DNA of 41,478 nt from Lentisphaerae bacterium RIFOXYA12_64_32 (GTDB lineage: Bacteria > Verrucomicrobiota > Lentisphaeria > Oligosphaerales > YB12-FULL-65-16). Within the stretch, counting starts at the first letter, position 1. Every line of letters starts with the position of its first letter. This document shows positions 23,791-33,600 of the stretch, piece by piece. The stretch is from positions 1 through 41,478 of the forward strand of contig MHBL01000428.1 in assembly GCA_001803235.1 (NCBI GenBank), written 5' to 3'. Made by a program: the position numbers and the translations under genes. The notes beneath the pieces were generated by a model. That model searched no databases. It had not been told where the DNA came from and was given only the letters and a program-made list of their open reading frames with translations.

Positions 23791-25722
23791 TCAGGTTCCC
23801 GGCGGGCCCAGGAAGCGCAGGGCCAGCACGGTCTTGTCGTCCGCCGCCGGCACGTTTTCCTCGAAACGCTTCACGACGGTCATGATCGCCGCGACCAGTT
23901 TCTCGGGCGAGAGCACGGGCAACAGCCCGGTCGCGGTCTGCAGCAGCGCCGCATCGGAGTAGAGCTGGCTGGCGGCGTTAGTCGCTTCAGTGATCCCGTC
24001 CGTATACACGAGCAGGACGTCGCCAGGGCGCAGTTGCATCTCGGCCGTACGGTACTCGGCCCCGGTGTCCACTCCCAGAACCACCCCCGGCGGCAAGGTC
24101 AGCCACTCCACCCCATTCGGTCGCATGATCAGCGGCGGATTGTGTCCGGCGTTGGAGAACTGGAGCAACCCGGTGCGGTAGTTCAGCAGACCGCAGAACA
24201 CGGTCGTAAACATCATGCTGTCGTTGTCCACGGCCAACTCCTGGTTGACCTTGGCAAGGACGCCGGCCGGGGACAGCCTGGATTCGGCCACCCCTTTCAT
24301 CAGGGTCTTCGTGACGGCCATGAACAGGGCCGCGGGCACGCCTTTGCCGGAAACGTCGCCCACGGTGAAAAAGAGGTGGTCTTCGTCCAGCAGGAAGAAG
24401 TCATACAGGTCGCCGCCGACCTCCTTGGCGGGTTCCAGGGTGGCATAGATCTCGAACTCGCTCTTTTCCGGGAAGGGCGGGAACTTCTTCGGCAAGAAGC
24501 TCATCTGGATGGTGTGCGCGATTTTCAGTTCGCTCTCGACGCGTTCCCGGGCCGCGGTTGCCTGCGCCAGGTTCGAGATGTACTCCTTGAGCGCCTCCTG
24601 CATGCCCCGGAACGAGGTCGAGAGTTGCCCGATCTCGTCCCCGGCGCCCGTGGTCGGAATGTCCACGTCCAGGTTGCCTTTGGCGATCTCCCGGGTGGTG
24701 CGCGCCAGGAACCGGAGCGGGCGGGTGATCGTCTCCGAGAAGAAGGCAATGACCAGCGCCAGCACGGAGAACCCGAGGACGCCGATCAGCAGCACCTGGC
24801 GGTTCAGCCGGCGCACATCCGCGAACAACTCGTCCTCGCTGAATTTCACCCCCAGAGACCACTTGATGGCCGGCAGCGGCGCGAAGTAAAGCCACGCCTT
24901 CTGTTCCGTGAGGAAATCGCGGAAACAGAGGAACCCCTGCGCGCCGTTGATCATCTGCCGGCCGATCTCGCGCAACTGCGGGTCGCCAGCGGACTCGGCG
25001 ATGCTGAAGACGCTCTCGCGCATGATGAACTCGCGTCGAGGATGGGTCACGATCACGCCGCACTGCGAGATCAGAAACGCATACCCCGTCTCGTACACGC
25101 GCACCTCGGCGACGGTCCGTTGCAGCCAGGTCAGGGAGATGTCGGCGGTCACGACACCGGCGACCTCCCGCCTGCCGTCGACGTTGTGGAAGAACGGCAC
25201 CGAGTACGTGCACATCAGAATGTCGCCACCGCCGTCGTCGTAATAGGGTTCACTCCACACCGGCTGCCGCATTTCGCGCGGGATCTGGTACCAATCCTTG
25301 GTGGCGTACTCGTAAAGCAGATCCGTCGTGGCCACCTGCTGCTGCTTGTCCCGGTAGGCGTAGTGCGCATACCGCGGAACGGCGGAGGTGAAAACACCCG
25401 GTTCACACGCGACGGCACAGCCGAACAGTTGCGGGTTGCGCGCCACCGCGTCCTTCAGCAGGTCATTGATCTCGTCGGTTGACGGCGTGCCGCGCTCCAG
25501 GATGCCGGCCAGGCCGGTGGGAACCTGCTCGACCGCACGCAACTCGGACTCGATGTGGTAGGCCATCGCCAGAGTGAGGTAGTGCGCCTGCGTTTCAACA
25601 TTCTTCAGCACCGTCCGGCGCGAGCAGTAGTAATTGTACCCGAAGGCGGAGCCGAAGATCACGGCCGCGGCCGACAGGATGAAAAGCACGAGCTTGACCG
25701 CCAGGCGGAGGTCCTTAATCAT
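23791..25722 (-). CDS. Membrane receptor phosphatase: Cache - HAMP - PP2C (RsbU/SpoIIE type)
   Basis: In this 643-residue protein, an N-terminal transmembrane helix (about 8-32) is followed by an extracytoplasmic dCache-like sensor domain (about 35-300; note YEYATKDWYQIPREMRQPVW and GVVTADISLTWLQRTV). A second transmembrane helix (about 305-325), HAMP (ITRPLRFLARTTREIAKGNL...) and a PP2C serine phosphatase domain (about 410-640) complete it. Phosphatase motifs are EVGGDLYDF, VGDVSGKGVPAAL, NAGHNPP, VYTDGITEA and ADDKTVLALRF, with the metal-binding Asp residues present. It should dephosphorylate an anti-anti-sigma-type partner, not seen in the window. Its ATG overlaps the upstream gene by eight bases, so it is the third cistron of the operon. 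Confidence 0.92.
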   Translation of the reverse strand: MIKDLRLAVKLVLFILSAAAVIFGSAFGYNYYCSRRTVLKNVETQAHYLTLAMAYHIESELRAVEQVPTGLAGILERGTPSTDEINDLLKDAVARNPQLFGCAVACEPGVFTSAVPRYAHYAYRDKQQQVATTDLLYEYATKDWYQIPREMRQPVWSEPYYDDGGGDILMCTYSVPFFHNVDGRREVAGVVTADISLTWLQRTVAEVRVYETGYAFLISQCGVIVTHPRREFIMRESVFSIAESAGDPQLREIGRQMINGAQGFLCFRDFLTEQKAWLYFAPLPAIKWSLGVKFSEDELFADVRRLNRQVLLIGVLGFSVLALVIAFFSETITRPLRFLARTTREIAKGNLDVDIPTTGAGDEIGQLSTSFRGMQEALKEYISNLAQATAARERVESELKIAHTIQMSFLPKKFPPFPEKSEFEIYATLEPAKEVGGDLYDFFLLDEDHLFFTVGDVSGKGVPAALFMAVTKTLMKGVAESRLSPAGVLAKVNQELAVDNDSMMFTTVFCGLLNYRTGLLQFSNAGHNPPLIMRPNGVEWLTLPPGVVLGVDTGAEYRTAEMQLRPGDVLLVYTDGITEATNAASQLYSDAALLQTATGLLPVLSPEKLVAAIMTVVKRFEENVPAADDKTVLALRFLGPPGT

Positions 25723-26698
25723 GGCGCAGTTGAGCCCTATAGAAATCGGTGAATGCCGGGACTTGATCGATCAGGTCGTTTCGGCGGAGTTCTTCGGCCA
25801 CGCGCTGGTAGTCCTCCTCTCGCAGCGCGCCGCTCGGGCAGGCCCCGCCGCCAGGCACAATGATGTCCTGCATGCGCGACAGCATCCAGCGCTGATGGCT
25901 GAGGTTGGTGCCGGTTGCGGCTTCATCGGCCCGCTTCATGACGATCGTCAACGCCTCTTCCGGATGCTGAAACGCATACTCCCACCCCGCCAGTGACGCA
26001 CGGACAAACGCGGCGCAGGCGTCCGGTTGGCGCCGCAGAGTCTCCTCCTGGCAGTAGATCCCGTCTTCGGGGAAGTTCAGTCCGTGATCGGCAAGGAAGA
26101 AAACCGTCAGTTCGTCCAGGTCCAGGCCGGCATTGAGCACCAGGTGGTACTCATTGTACCACATGCCGGACGCGGCGTCGACGCCGCCGCGGAGGAACAG
26201 GTTCACGGTCGTGCCCTGCGGCACCGTGCACACCTGCAACTGATACTTGCTGAAGAACGCCTTAGGCTGCACTTCGAATTCGCCGCCCCACAGACTCACC
26301 CGCTTCCCCTGAAGGTCCTGCGGAACATTGATGCCGCTGCTCTTGCGGGCGATAAGGACCAGAGCGGACCGTTGCACGACCTGCGCAATGTTGACCAGCC
26401 TCACGCCCTTGGCTCGCCGCCGGATGGCATCCGAAAGGAAGAAGGTCCCAAACTGCGCTTTGCCTTCGGCCAGCAGGACCGAGGGCGGTGACTCCGGTCC
26501 GCCCTTCACGATTTGCACCCGCAGGCCCTCGTGTTCATACAACCCGCGCTCCGCCGCGACATAGTACCCGGCGAACTGCGCCTGGGGAATCCACTGGGGA
26601 ACAAAGGTGACGGTCGACAGTTCCGGGCTGGCGTCGTCGCACAGGGCGACTCCGCCCCAGGCACAACCGAGAATAAACAACCAGAAAACGAGTTTCAT
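25715..26698 (-). CDS. NMT1/THI5-like periplasmic substrate-binding protein
   Basis: This 327-residue protein has a signal peptide (MKLVFWLFILGCAWGGVALC) and the NMT1/THI5 fold: VTFVPQWIPQAQFAGYYVAA, then ERGLYEHEGL, ALVLIARKSSGINVPQDLQG and a C-terminal helical lobe. The family binds thiamine-precursor-like pyrimidines, taurine, nitrate or similar small ligands for ABC importers. No permease or ATPase gene is nearby. Instead it overlaps a hybrid histidine kinase by four bases and a Cache-PP2C receptor by eight, so a sensory role is more likely than transport. That role is inference from the operon. Confidence 0.88.
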   Translation of the reverse strand: MKLVFWLFILGCAWGGVALCDDASPELSTVTFVPQWIPQAQFAGYYVAAERGLYEHEGLRVQIVKGGPESPPSVLLAEGKAQFGTFFLSDAIRRRAKGVRLVNIAQVVQRSALVLIARKSSGINVPQDLQGKRVSLWGGEFEVQPKAFFSKYQLQVCTVPQGTTVNLFLRGGVDAASGMWYNEYHLVLNAGLDLDELTVFFLADHGLNFPEDGIYCQEETLRRQPDACAAFVRASLAGWEYAFQHPEEALTIVMKRADEAATGTNLSHQRWMLSRMQDIIVPGGGACPSGALREEDYQRVAEELRRNDLIDQVPAFTDFYRAQLRHD

Positions 26699-29600
26699 CC
26701 ACGTTGCTCCGCATGCGCAGGCGTCGCGGCAGGGCCGGCATCTCCCTGCTTCGGGGTCATCGCATCCGCCACCTTTCGGCCCAGCTCCGACTGGCGGTAG
26801 GGCTTGCCCACGAAGACCAGGACGCCCTCGTCCAGGATGGCCTGGGCTTCGCCGTCCAGACTGTAGCCCGAGGAGAGGATGGCACGAATGCCCGGGTTGA
26901 TCCGGCGCATGGCCAGGAAGGCGTCGCGACCGCCCATGACGGGCATGACCATGTCCAGGATCACCAGGTCTATCTGCTGCCAGTTCTGACGGTAGTACTT
27001 GACCGCTTCCTGCCCGTCCACGCAGGTCACAACGTGGTAGCCCAGGCCCCGCAGCATATCTCCAGCCACGTCCCGGACCGACGCTTCGTCGTCCACGAGC
27101 AGCACCCGTCCAGTGGCCCGGACCGACGCTGCCGCGGGGCTGAACTCAACCATATCCGCCGCGTCCGGCGCCTCCGGCGCGAGCGGCAGAAGGATGCTGA
27201 ACGTCGTGCCGCGCCCCAACGCGCTGTCCACGCTGATGGCGCCACGGTGATTGCGGACCGCGCCGTAGACGCTCGCCAGCCCCATCCCAGTGCCGCGACC
27301 GGGCTGCTTGGTGGTGAAGAACGGCTCGAACAGGTGTTTCTTGACCTCATCACTCATGCCACAGCCAGTGTCTGCGATACGGACGCGCAGGTACTCGCCG
27401 GGCACGACATCGTGCGGGCTGCCCTGGCAGTCTGCGTTCCCGAGCGTCACCACATCGGTCTCAAACGTCAGATCGCCGCCTTGCGGCATGGCATCGCGCG
27501 CGTTCAGGGCCAGATTCAGCAGCGCGTTCTGGAGTTGCGTCGGGTCGCCCAAGGTCACCGGTCGATCGGCCCGGAGGACGCGGCTGATCCGAATGCGCTT
27601 GTCGATCGAACGGTCCAGGATCGCCACGACCTCGGCCAGAAGGCGATGAATGTCCACGGGCACGGACAGGTACTTGCCCTTGCGGCCGAACGCCAGGAGT
27701 TGCTGCGTCAAGTCCGCGGCGCGCCGCGCCGAGACCGCGATGTTCTTCGCAAACCGCTTCAGCTCGTCGTCCGCACAGACTTCTGCGAGCATGTCCGCGT
27801 AGCCGAGAATGCCGGTGAGTTGGTTGTTGAAGTCGTGCGCAATACCGCCGGCGAGCTGGCCGATGGCGGTCATCTTCTCGGTCTGGCGGAGGTGGTCCTC
27901 CATGAGCTTGCGTTCGGTGACCTCGCGCGCCACAATGGTCGCGCCGTCGTACTGTCCGGCGCCGTCCCAGCGGGCGCTGAAATTGGCGCTCCACCAGGTG
28001 CGTCGCCCCTTGAGCTCCAACTCGTAGTCCACCGTCTGAACCGGCGATCCGGCCCGGACCGCATCGGTCGCCTTGGCCAGTAGGTCGGCCACGCTTGGCG
28101 GCAGGACGTCGGCGAACGGCTTGCCGAGAAACGTCGCCGGCGGCACGTACAGGTCAGACAATCTCGGCGCATGGCAGTCGGTGATCCGTCCGGCCCGGTC
28201 CAGGACGAACACCAGGTCGGTCATGGATGCCAGCGTGGCGCGGTACCGTTCCTCGCGCTCACGCAGCGCGACTTCAGCGCGTTTCCGATCGGTGATATCC
28301 GTGAAGATCGTCGCAAAGCCCTTCTCACCCCAAGGCGCAATAGAGATGTCAAAGTGCTTGCCCATAGGCGCGAACGGCGCGTCGAGCCGTTCCGCGCGAC
28401 CGGACAGCGCAACGCGGCCGACCTCCGCCAGGTACGGCGGCTCCGCGGTCCCGTAGACATCAGTGCCCAGATGGCCGACCACGGTCTCGGACCGCAGACC
28501 CAGAATTCGCTCGTACTGCGGGTTGATGGCGATAATCCGATAGTTGGTCGGGCGCCCCGATGCGTCCACGAGCAGCTCGTGCAGCGCCACACCCTCGGCC
28601 ATGTTCTGGAACAGCGCCTGTAGATGCTCCTCGCTTCGGTGCAACGCCTCCTCCGCATTCTTGCGTTCCGTGATGTCGCGCGCGGCAGCGTAGATGAGGT
28701 TCCCGACCGGCAACGACCGCCACTCGAGCCAGCGGTAGGAGCCGTCCTGGTGCCGGTAGCGGTTGACGAAATCCACGACGGCCTTCTGGGCCGAAAGGTC
28801 AGCCACGGCGCGGAGCGTACTCTCCACGTCATCCGGATGCACGAAGTCCAGGAACCGATAGGCGAGCAGTTCCCTCAGCGGATGCCCCAGCGTGTTCTCC
28901 CACTGCCGGCTGAGCCGGAGGAACTGGCCATCGGTGTTCGCGATGCACAGCAGGTCGAGATTGGTGTCGAAAAAGCGGTTCAGTTCGTCGGTCTTGGCAC
29001 GCAGTGCCGCGTCGGCACGCTTCCGTTGCAGATTCAGGCGCAGGAGCAAGCCGATGATGACGCAAAGCGCGAGCACCACGTTGAGGACGATCAGGACGTC
29101 GTGGAGGTGCACAGGATAAGACGTCGGCGGCTGGTTGATCACCTCGCTGTCGGGCGGCAGGGCGGAGAGCGGAATACTGAAATGCTGCAGTTCCGTGTAG
29201 TCAAACATATACCGGTTCTCGACGTGAACCCGGGCGGCTTCATCCGTCAGGTGCTCGCCGCGCAGCAGACGCAACGCCGTGTTCGCCGCCGCACACCCTT
29301 GGGAATACCCGCTCACCAGCTTGCCGCCGACGATGCCGAGCCCCAGGCGCGAATCGGTCACGCTGTACATCGGGACTGGGCATGCCGAGCGCAACAGACG
29401 CATGGCATCGGGAAAGGTAAACGTCTGGCCGTCCCTATCCCGGTTGTGCCCAAGCACCAGCACCACACTGTCCTGGTGCAGGGCGGCCAGTTGCTGCCGC
29501 ACTTCCGCCATCGGGTACCGGGCCAGGGACAGAATCTCGATCTCAGCGCGAGTCTCCAGTGCCGGCGCGAGCTTGAGCAACTCCGCCTCGTGGGTCAAGG

Positions 29601-30141
29601 CCGTCGGCGTGCCATCAACAACCACCACGATCCGGTGCGTCCGCGGGCGCAGTCGCAGTGCCAGTTCCAGTGTCGCCAGGTACTCTATTTCCTGCAAGAC
29701 ATTCACGGCGCCCGGCACGGAGACGGGCGGCGCGTGCAGCCCCGAGTAGACCAAGGGTACATTGGGCAGGAACTCCTGCCGGTGTTCAGCCAAGAGCGTC
29801 AGGGCCTCGTCGTCGCAGGCAAGCACCAGGTCCGGCGCGACCAAATCGTACTTGGACTTGTAGCAGCGATACAGGTTCTCCAGGTGATCCGGATTGCCGG
29901 CCCGCCGCACATCCATGTACTCGGAGAACACCTCAACCGGCACGTCCGAGTCGCGGAGTGTGTCCTGAATCGCCGCCCTGACCTTGCCGGTCCAGGGGTG
30001 CCCCGGGTGGTACGAATACAGGATGAGGATCTTTCTGGGCGGCGCCTCAGCGGCCGGAGCCAAGTACGACATCAGCGCCAGGACGGTAAGCAGCAGACAC
30101 GGAAGCAGACGGGACGGTCGGATCAGGCAGGTCGTCCTCAT
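26695..30141 (-). CDS. Hybrid histidine kinase with periplasmic ABC-binding-type sensor, three PAS domains and receiver
   Basis: In this 1,148-residue protein, a signal segment (about 1-28) is followed by a periplasmic domain of the ABC_sub_bind type (about 30-330; KILILYSYHPGHPWTGKVRA), a transmembrane helix at about 350-370, three PAS/PAC domains (about 385-765, with repeated ITERK/ITDRK ends), HisKA with the H-box GGIAHDFNNQLTGILGY (His near 769), and HATPase motifs NLALNARDAMP, DTGCGM and GTGMGLASVYG. A C-terminal receiver (about 1012-1130; LLVDDEASV, phospho-acceptor Asp near 1063 in LVILDMVMP) completes it. AAGGGGG five bases before the ATG at 30141 decides the start, and the promoter lies about 110 bases upstream. 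No separate response regulator is seen nearby. It is the first cistron. Confidence 0.92.
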   Translation of the reverse strand: MRTTCLIRPSRLLPCLLLTVLALMSYLAPAAEAPPRKILILYSYHPGHPWTGKVRAAIQDTLRDSDVPVEVFSEYMDVRRAGNPDHLENLYRCYKSKYDLVAPDLVLACDDEALTLLAEHRQEFLPNVPLVYSGLHAPPVSVPGAVNVLQEIEYLATLELALRLRPRTHRIVVVVDGTPTALTHEAELLKLAPALETRAEIEILSLARYPMAEVRQQLAALHQDSVVLVLGHNRDRDGQTFTFPDAMRLLRSACPVPMYSVTDSRLGLGIVGGKLVSGYSQGCAAANTALRLLRGEHLTDEAARVHVENRYMFDYTELQHFSIPLSALPPDSEVINQPPTSYPVHLHDVLIVLNVVLALCVIIGLLLRLNLQRKRADAALRAKTDELNRFFDTNLDLLCIANTDGQFLRLSRQWENTLGHPLRELLAYRFLDFVHPDDVESTLRAVADLSAQKAVVDFVNRYRHQDGSYRWLEWRSLPVGNLIYAAARDITERKNAEEALHRSEEHLQALFQNMAEGVALHELLVDASGRPTNYRIIAINPQYERILGLRSETVVGHLGTDVYGTAEPPYLAEVGRVALSGRAERLDAPFAPMGKHFDISIAPWGEKGFATIFTDITDRKRAEVALREREERYRATLASMTDLVFVLDRAGRITDCHAPRLSDLYVPPATFLGKPFADVLPPSVADLLAKATDAVRAGSPVQTVDYELELKGRRTWWSANFSARWDGAGQYDGATIVAREVTERKLMEDHLRQTEKMTAIGQLAGGIAHDFNNQLTGILGYADMLAEVCADDELKRFAKNIAVSARRAADLTQQLLAFGRKGKYLSVPVDIHRLLAEVVAILDRSIDKRIRISRVLRADRPVTLGDPTQLQNALLNLALNARDAMPQGGDLTFETDVVTLGNADCQGSPHDVVPGEYLRVRIADTGCGMSDEVKKHLFEPFFTTKQPGRGTGMGLASVYGAVRNHRGAISVDSALGRGTTFSILLPLAPEAPDAADMVEFSPAAASVRATGRVLLVDDEASVRDVAGDMLRGLGYHVVTCVDGQEAVKYYRQNWQQIDLVILDMVMPVMGGRDAFLAMRRINPGIRAILSSGYSLDGEAQAILDEGVLVFVGKPYRQSELGRKVADAMTPKQGDAGPAATPAHAEQRG

Positions 30142-30189
30142 CGTACCCCCTTGCTTCCGACCTGATCCCGCGTATGGCCGAGAGACACC

Positions 30190-30222
30190 TTGCACGTCCG
30201 CCCGGAACCTTTCCGCGTGCAA
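30190..30222 (-). promoter_or_regulatory. Stem-loop in the leader of the kinase operon
   Basis: TTGCACG at 30222-30216 pairs with CGTGCAA at 30196-30190, and an inner stem CGGAA/TTCCG sits at 30203-30215. It falls in the roughly 105-base untranslated leader between the promoter and the ATG at 30141. It resembles no riboswitch that I can name, and no U-tract follows, so terminator function is not supported. Confidence 0.4.
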
Positions 30223-30253
30223 AACCATTCGGTCGCCACCATTCCCGAGGCAA

Positions 30254-30282
30254 ATGATACTGTCATTCCCGCTGCATGTCAA
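30254..30282 (-). promoter_or_regulatory. Sigma70-like promoter of the three-gene signalling operon
   Basis: On the minus strand TTGACA (30282-30277), 17 bases and TATCAT (30259-30254) make a near-consensus promoter. The predicted start of transcription is near 30247, about 105 bases before the kinase ATG. Confidence 0.75.
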
Positions 30283-30404
30283 GGGGCCTTGACACACGTG
30301 CGACACCCGAACTCGGTACGTGGGCGTCACCGGTCCGCCCAATGCTGCTAAGCGTGTCGGCAACGTTCCGATATGGAGCGCGCTGGCAAGCTTGCTGAAG
30401 GCAG

Positions 30405-30462
30405 GCGCGACACCGCTTTGGCTTGAGCGTGTCGCGCGGGCCATACGTCTCAGCCAAAGCGG
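30405..30462. repeat. Two mutually exclusive hairpins
   Basis: Stem A is GCGCGACAC (30405-30413) with GTGTCGCGC (30429-30437). Stem B is CCGCTTTGGCT (30413-30423) with AGCCAAAGCGG (30452-30462). The 5' arm of B lies in the loop of A. The stretch 30283-30603 is intergenic between the kinase operon promoter and the end of the helicase gene and holds no gene; the pair may be a terminator-like or dispersed element. Confidence 0.5.
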
Positions 30463-30603
30463 CGGCGGCGGGCGCTCACTCGCCATCTGCCGCCGCACTC
30501 CACAGACGCCTGAGGATGGCCATGGCCTGCCGCGATGCCGACCGGTTTACCGCGCGCGACGGACACACAGGACATCTTGCTCCGTGCTCCGTGCTCCGTG
30601 CCA

Positions 30604-33600
30604 CTACCGCTCGACGCCCGACACTCGTCCCTCGCCCGACTCACCGGTCGGCCACGTGACCACCTGCCGGTAGCCCTTGCCAAGTTTCTCGCGGATGAGT
30701 CTGCTGACTTGGGCCGCAGCAGCAGCGTCGCTGTGAAACGCCGCCTGCCGACTCTGGCCGGTCGTGCCGATGCGGCCGTAGCGGACAGTCGTGCTCGCAC
30801 CGTCACGTCGGATCTCCCAGAACTTGCTCGCCCTGCCCGTCGTGCACTCAAGGTACAGCGATTCGCCGTCCGCGGGATCGGGCTGACCGGAGAGCGGCAT
30901 CGTGAGCCGTCTCGAGCGCCCGGCGTCTGGCGCCGGCGAGGTGACCTCGGGATCGTCGGGATCATCGATGTCATCAGGATCATCGACATCCTCGGCGGCG
31001 GAGGCAACCGGTCCGTCGGCAGGCGGCGCCGACGCGGGTGCGGGGTCGTCCAAGTCCTCGCGCTCCAGCATGGCATCGAGGTCCGCCACCGGTGGCGGCG
31101 GCGCGGCGGCGGCGGGTGTGCCGGTGTTCGGGGCAAGGTTCAGCAGCGGTTCGAGGCGTTCGAGCACCGCCGGCCCGTCCTCGTACCAGTCCTTGGTCAG
31201 CACGCTGGTGATCCGCCAGCCAAACGCCTCGAGCAGGCGCGGCTTCATCAGGTCGCGCTCGATGATGTCGGTCTGCCGGTAGTACTCCTGCGTGTCGACC
31301 AGAATGCCGAGCCGGTAGACGCTGTCGCCCTCGCGCCGCACCGCCAGGTCACAGCGGAAATCGGACATGCCCACGCCGAGATCCACCGTGTAGCCGCGCC
31401 GACGCAACGCCTCGGCCAGTTGAGTGGTCGCCACACTCTGTTCCGCAGCGGCACGCACACTCTCCGCCAACTCGTCCCGGCCCGCCGCGAGGTCGCGCAG
31501 GACCCGGCGCGCACCCTCCGTGTCGCCCGTGCTGACGCAGGCGGCATAGCGCAGGTAACTCTTGAGGCAGTTGGCGCCGTCGTTGTAGTCGTTGCGGATG
31601 TCGCCCGCCTGCATGGAACTGATCACCGCCATGTGGTGCTTGGCGCGCGAGAACGCCACGTTCAGCCGCTTCTCACCGCCGCTCTGATTGATCGGGCCGA
31701 AGTTCATCAGGATACGCCCGTCAGGGCCGTGACCGTAGCAGACGCTGAGAATAATGATGTCGCGCTCGTCGCCTTGGATGTTCTCCAGGTTCTTGACCAG
31801 CAACCCGGTAAACTGACCGTTCTCCTCGCGCTCGTACTCCGCCTCGAGGCGCGCCGCGAACTCCGCATCGGTGCACGCCAGACGGTCCAGAGCCGATTCG
31901 ATCTCGTCCTGCTGCGCCTCGGAGAAAGCCACAACGCCAAGCGTCGGCCGCTGCTCGGCGTTGCTGAGCAGGGCACGGACCAGGTGCGCGATGTAGTCCG
32001 CCTCCATTCGGTTGCGACGGTTGAGGTAGAGCGCCTTGGGCATGAAGTGGAAGCTGACCGGCCGGTTCAGCAGCTTGGCCGCGTTGGTCTGACCGTCCTC
32101 GGGCGCCGCCGCGACGAGCGCATCGCGCTCGCTGCCCGCCAATTCCTCCTCGGGCACGGTCAGCAGCCGACCCTGGTAGAACGCCCAGTTCGAGAAGCTG
32201 ATGAGCGATTCACTGCGGCTGCGGTAGTGCCAGCCGAGCATCTGCGCCGGCATGTTCCGCGCCGCGTGGCTGAGGAAGCTGTTGGCGCTCAGATCGTACT
32301 CCGTGCCCTCCCCATCCTCGTCGCCGGCCCACAGCGCCTCGTTGTCACCGTCGCGCTTGGCGGAAAAGAAATTCGTGGGCGGGAGCTGCATTTCGTCGCC
32401 GACCACGATGGCCTGGGCGGCGCGGAAGATGGCCGGGACCGCCTCTTCGAGCGGGATCTGACTGGCCTCGTCGAAGATCACCACGTCAAACTTGCCGGAG
32501 GTCAGCGGCACCGTGTCCGAAACACTCAACGGACTCATCAGCCACACCGGCTTGAGATCGCGCAGCACCGTGCCCGCGTCGCCGGAAAACAGGTCGCGGA
32601 TCGACTTGAAGCGCATGGTCTTGCCAAACTCGTGCTCGAGTTCCTTGCGGCCCTTCACGTACGCGCGCTTGAACTCGCGCTGCTCCGGCGGCAGGCCCGA
32701 TGCCGGCGCGGCGCTGAGACGCACGTGATCGAGGAATGTCCGGCGCACCGTTTCGCGCACCACGGCCGCGTTAATGTCCTCCCAACGGCGACAGCAGGCG
32801 TCGAGGAAATGCAGGTGGTTCCGACGCACGCCGCCGGTGAAACGGTTGAGCCGCCGGTCGGTCCGGAACAGGTCTGTCAGGGTGCGGTCTGCAATGGCCG
32901 CCTCGAGTTGCACCGGGTTCAGCGGCAACTCCCGGAACGCGCGCGCCAGCGGCTCGGACAGCGCCGCCAATTCGGTCAGGCACTGCAGGAACTCCGGCAA
33001 CTGGTCCGAGGCGTTCCTCAGATCGCCGAGCGCCGTGGCCAGGCCGTCGAGCGTCTTTTCCTCGGGCCGGTCCAGAATCGCCGCCAGCGCGGCGTGCAAC
33101 TGGCGCACGGACTCGCCCGCCGCGGCCACGGCCTTCACCCGCGCTCCGGCGCCGACGCCGGCCGACATCAGGCAGGCGTGGAACTCACGCACCTCGGCCG
33201 CGAGCCCCGGCAACTCCTGAAGCAACCCGTCGATCGCGGCAGAGACTGTGGCCACCGGCGCGCCGAACCCGAACTCCTGCTGAAACGCGGTTTCCGAGTG
33301 CGCGATCACCGCCGCCGCCGCATACTCCTTCTCCAGCGCGTCCAGCACGTACGACCACGACGGCTTCACCGCGTGCGCACTGAAGTTGTAGGACTGGTTG
33401 AGCACTTTCCGCAACCGCCACCAGGCCGGCTTCAGAAGCGAGATCAGAGCGCCTTCCATCTGCCGTGCCTGCAGCAGCGCGATCGCAACCTCCTCGCGCG
33501 GCAGCCGGAACGTCCAGTTCCGGGTCAACTCTTGCGCCTTCCGCAACGCCTCCACCGAATGGCGTTGCGCCGCGGACTTCGCACGGAAAAGGCGCGCCGT

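Noticed and set aside
22507..25482. A 991-codon plus-strand frame spanning the Nramp gene and the phosphatase region
   Set aside because: It crosses two genes on opposite strands and has no motif; the two real genes explain the open frame.
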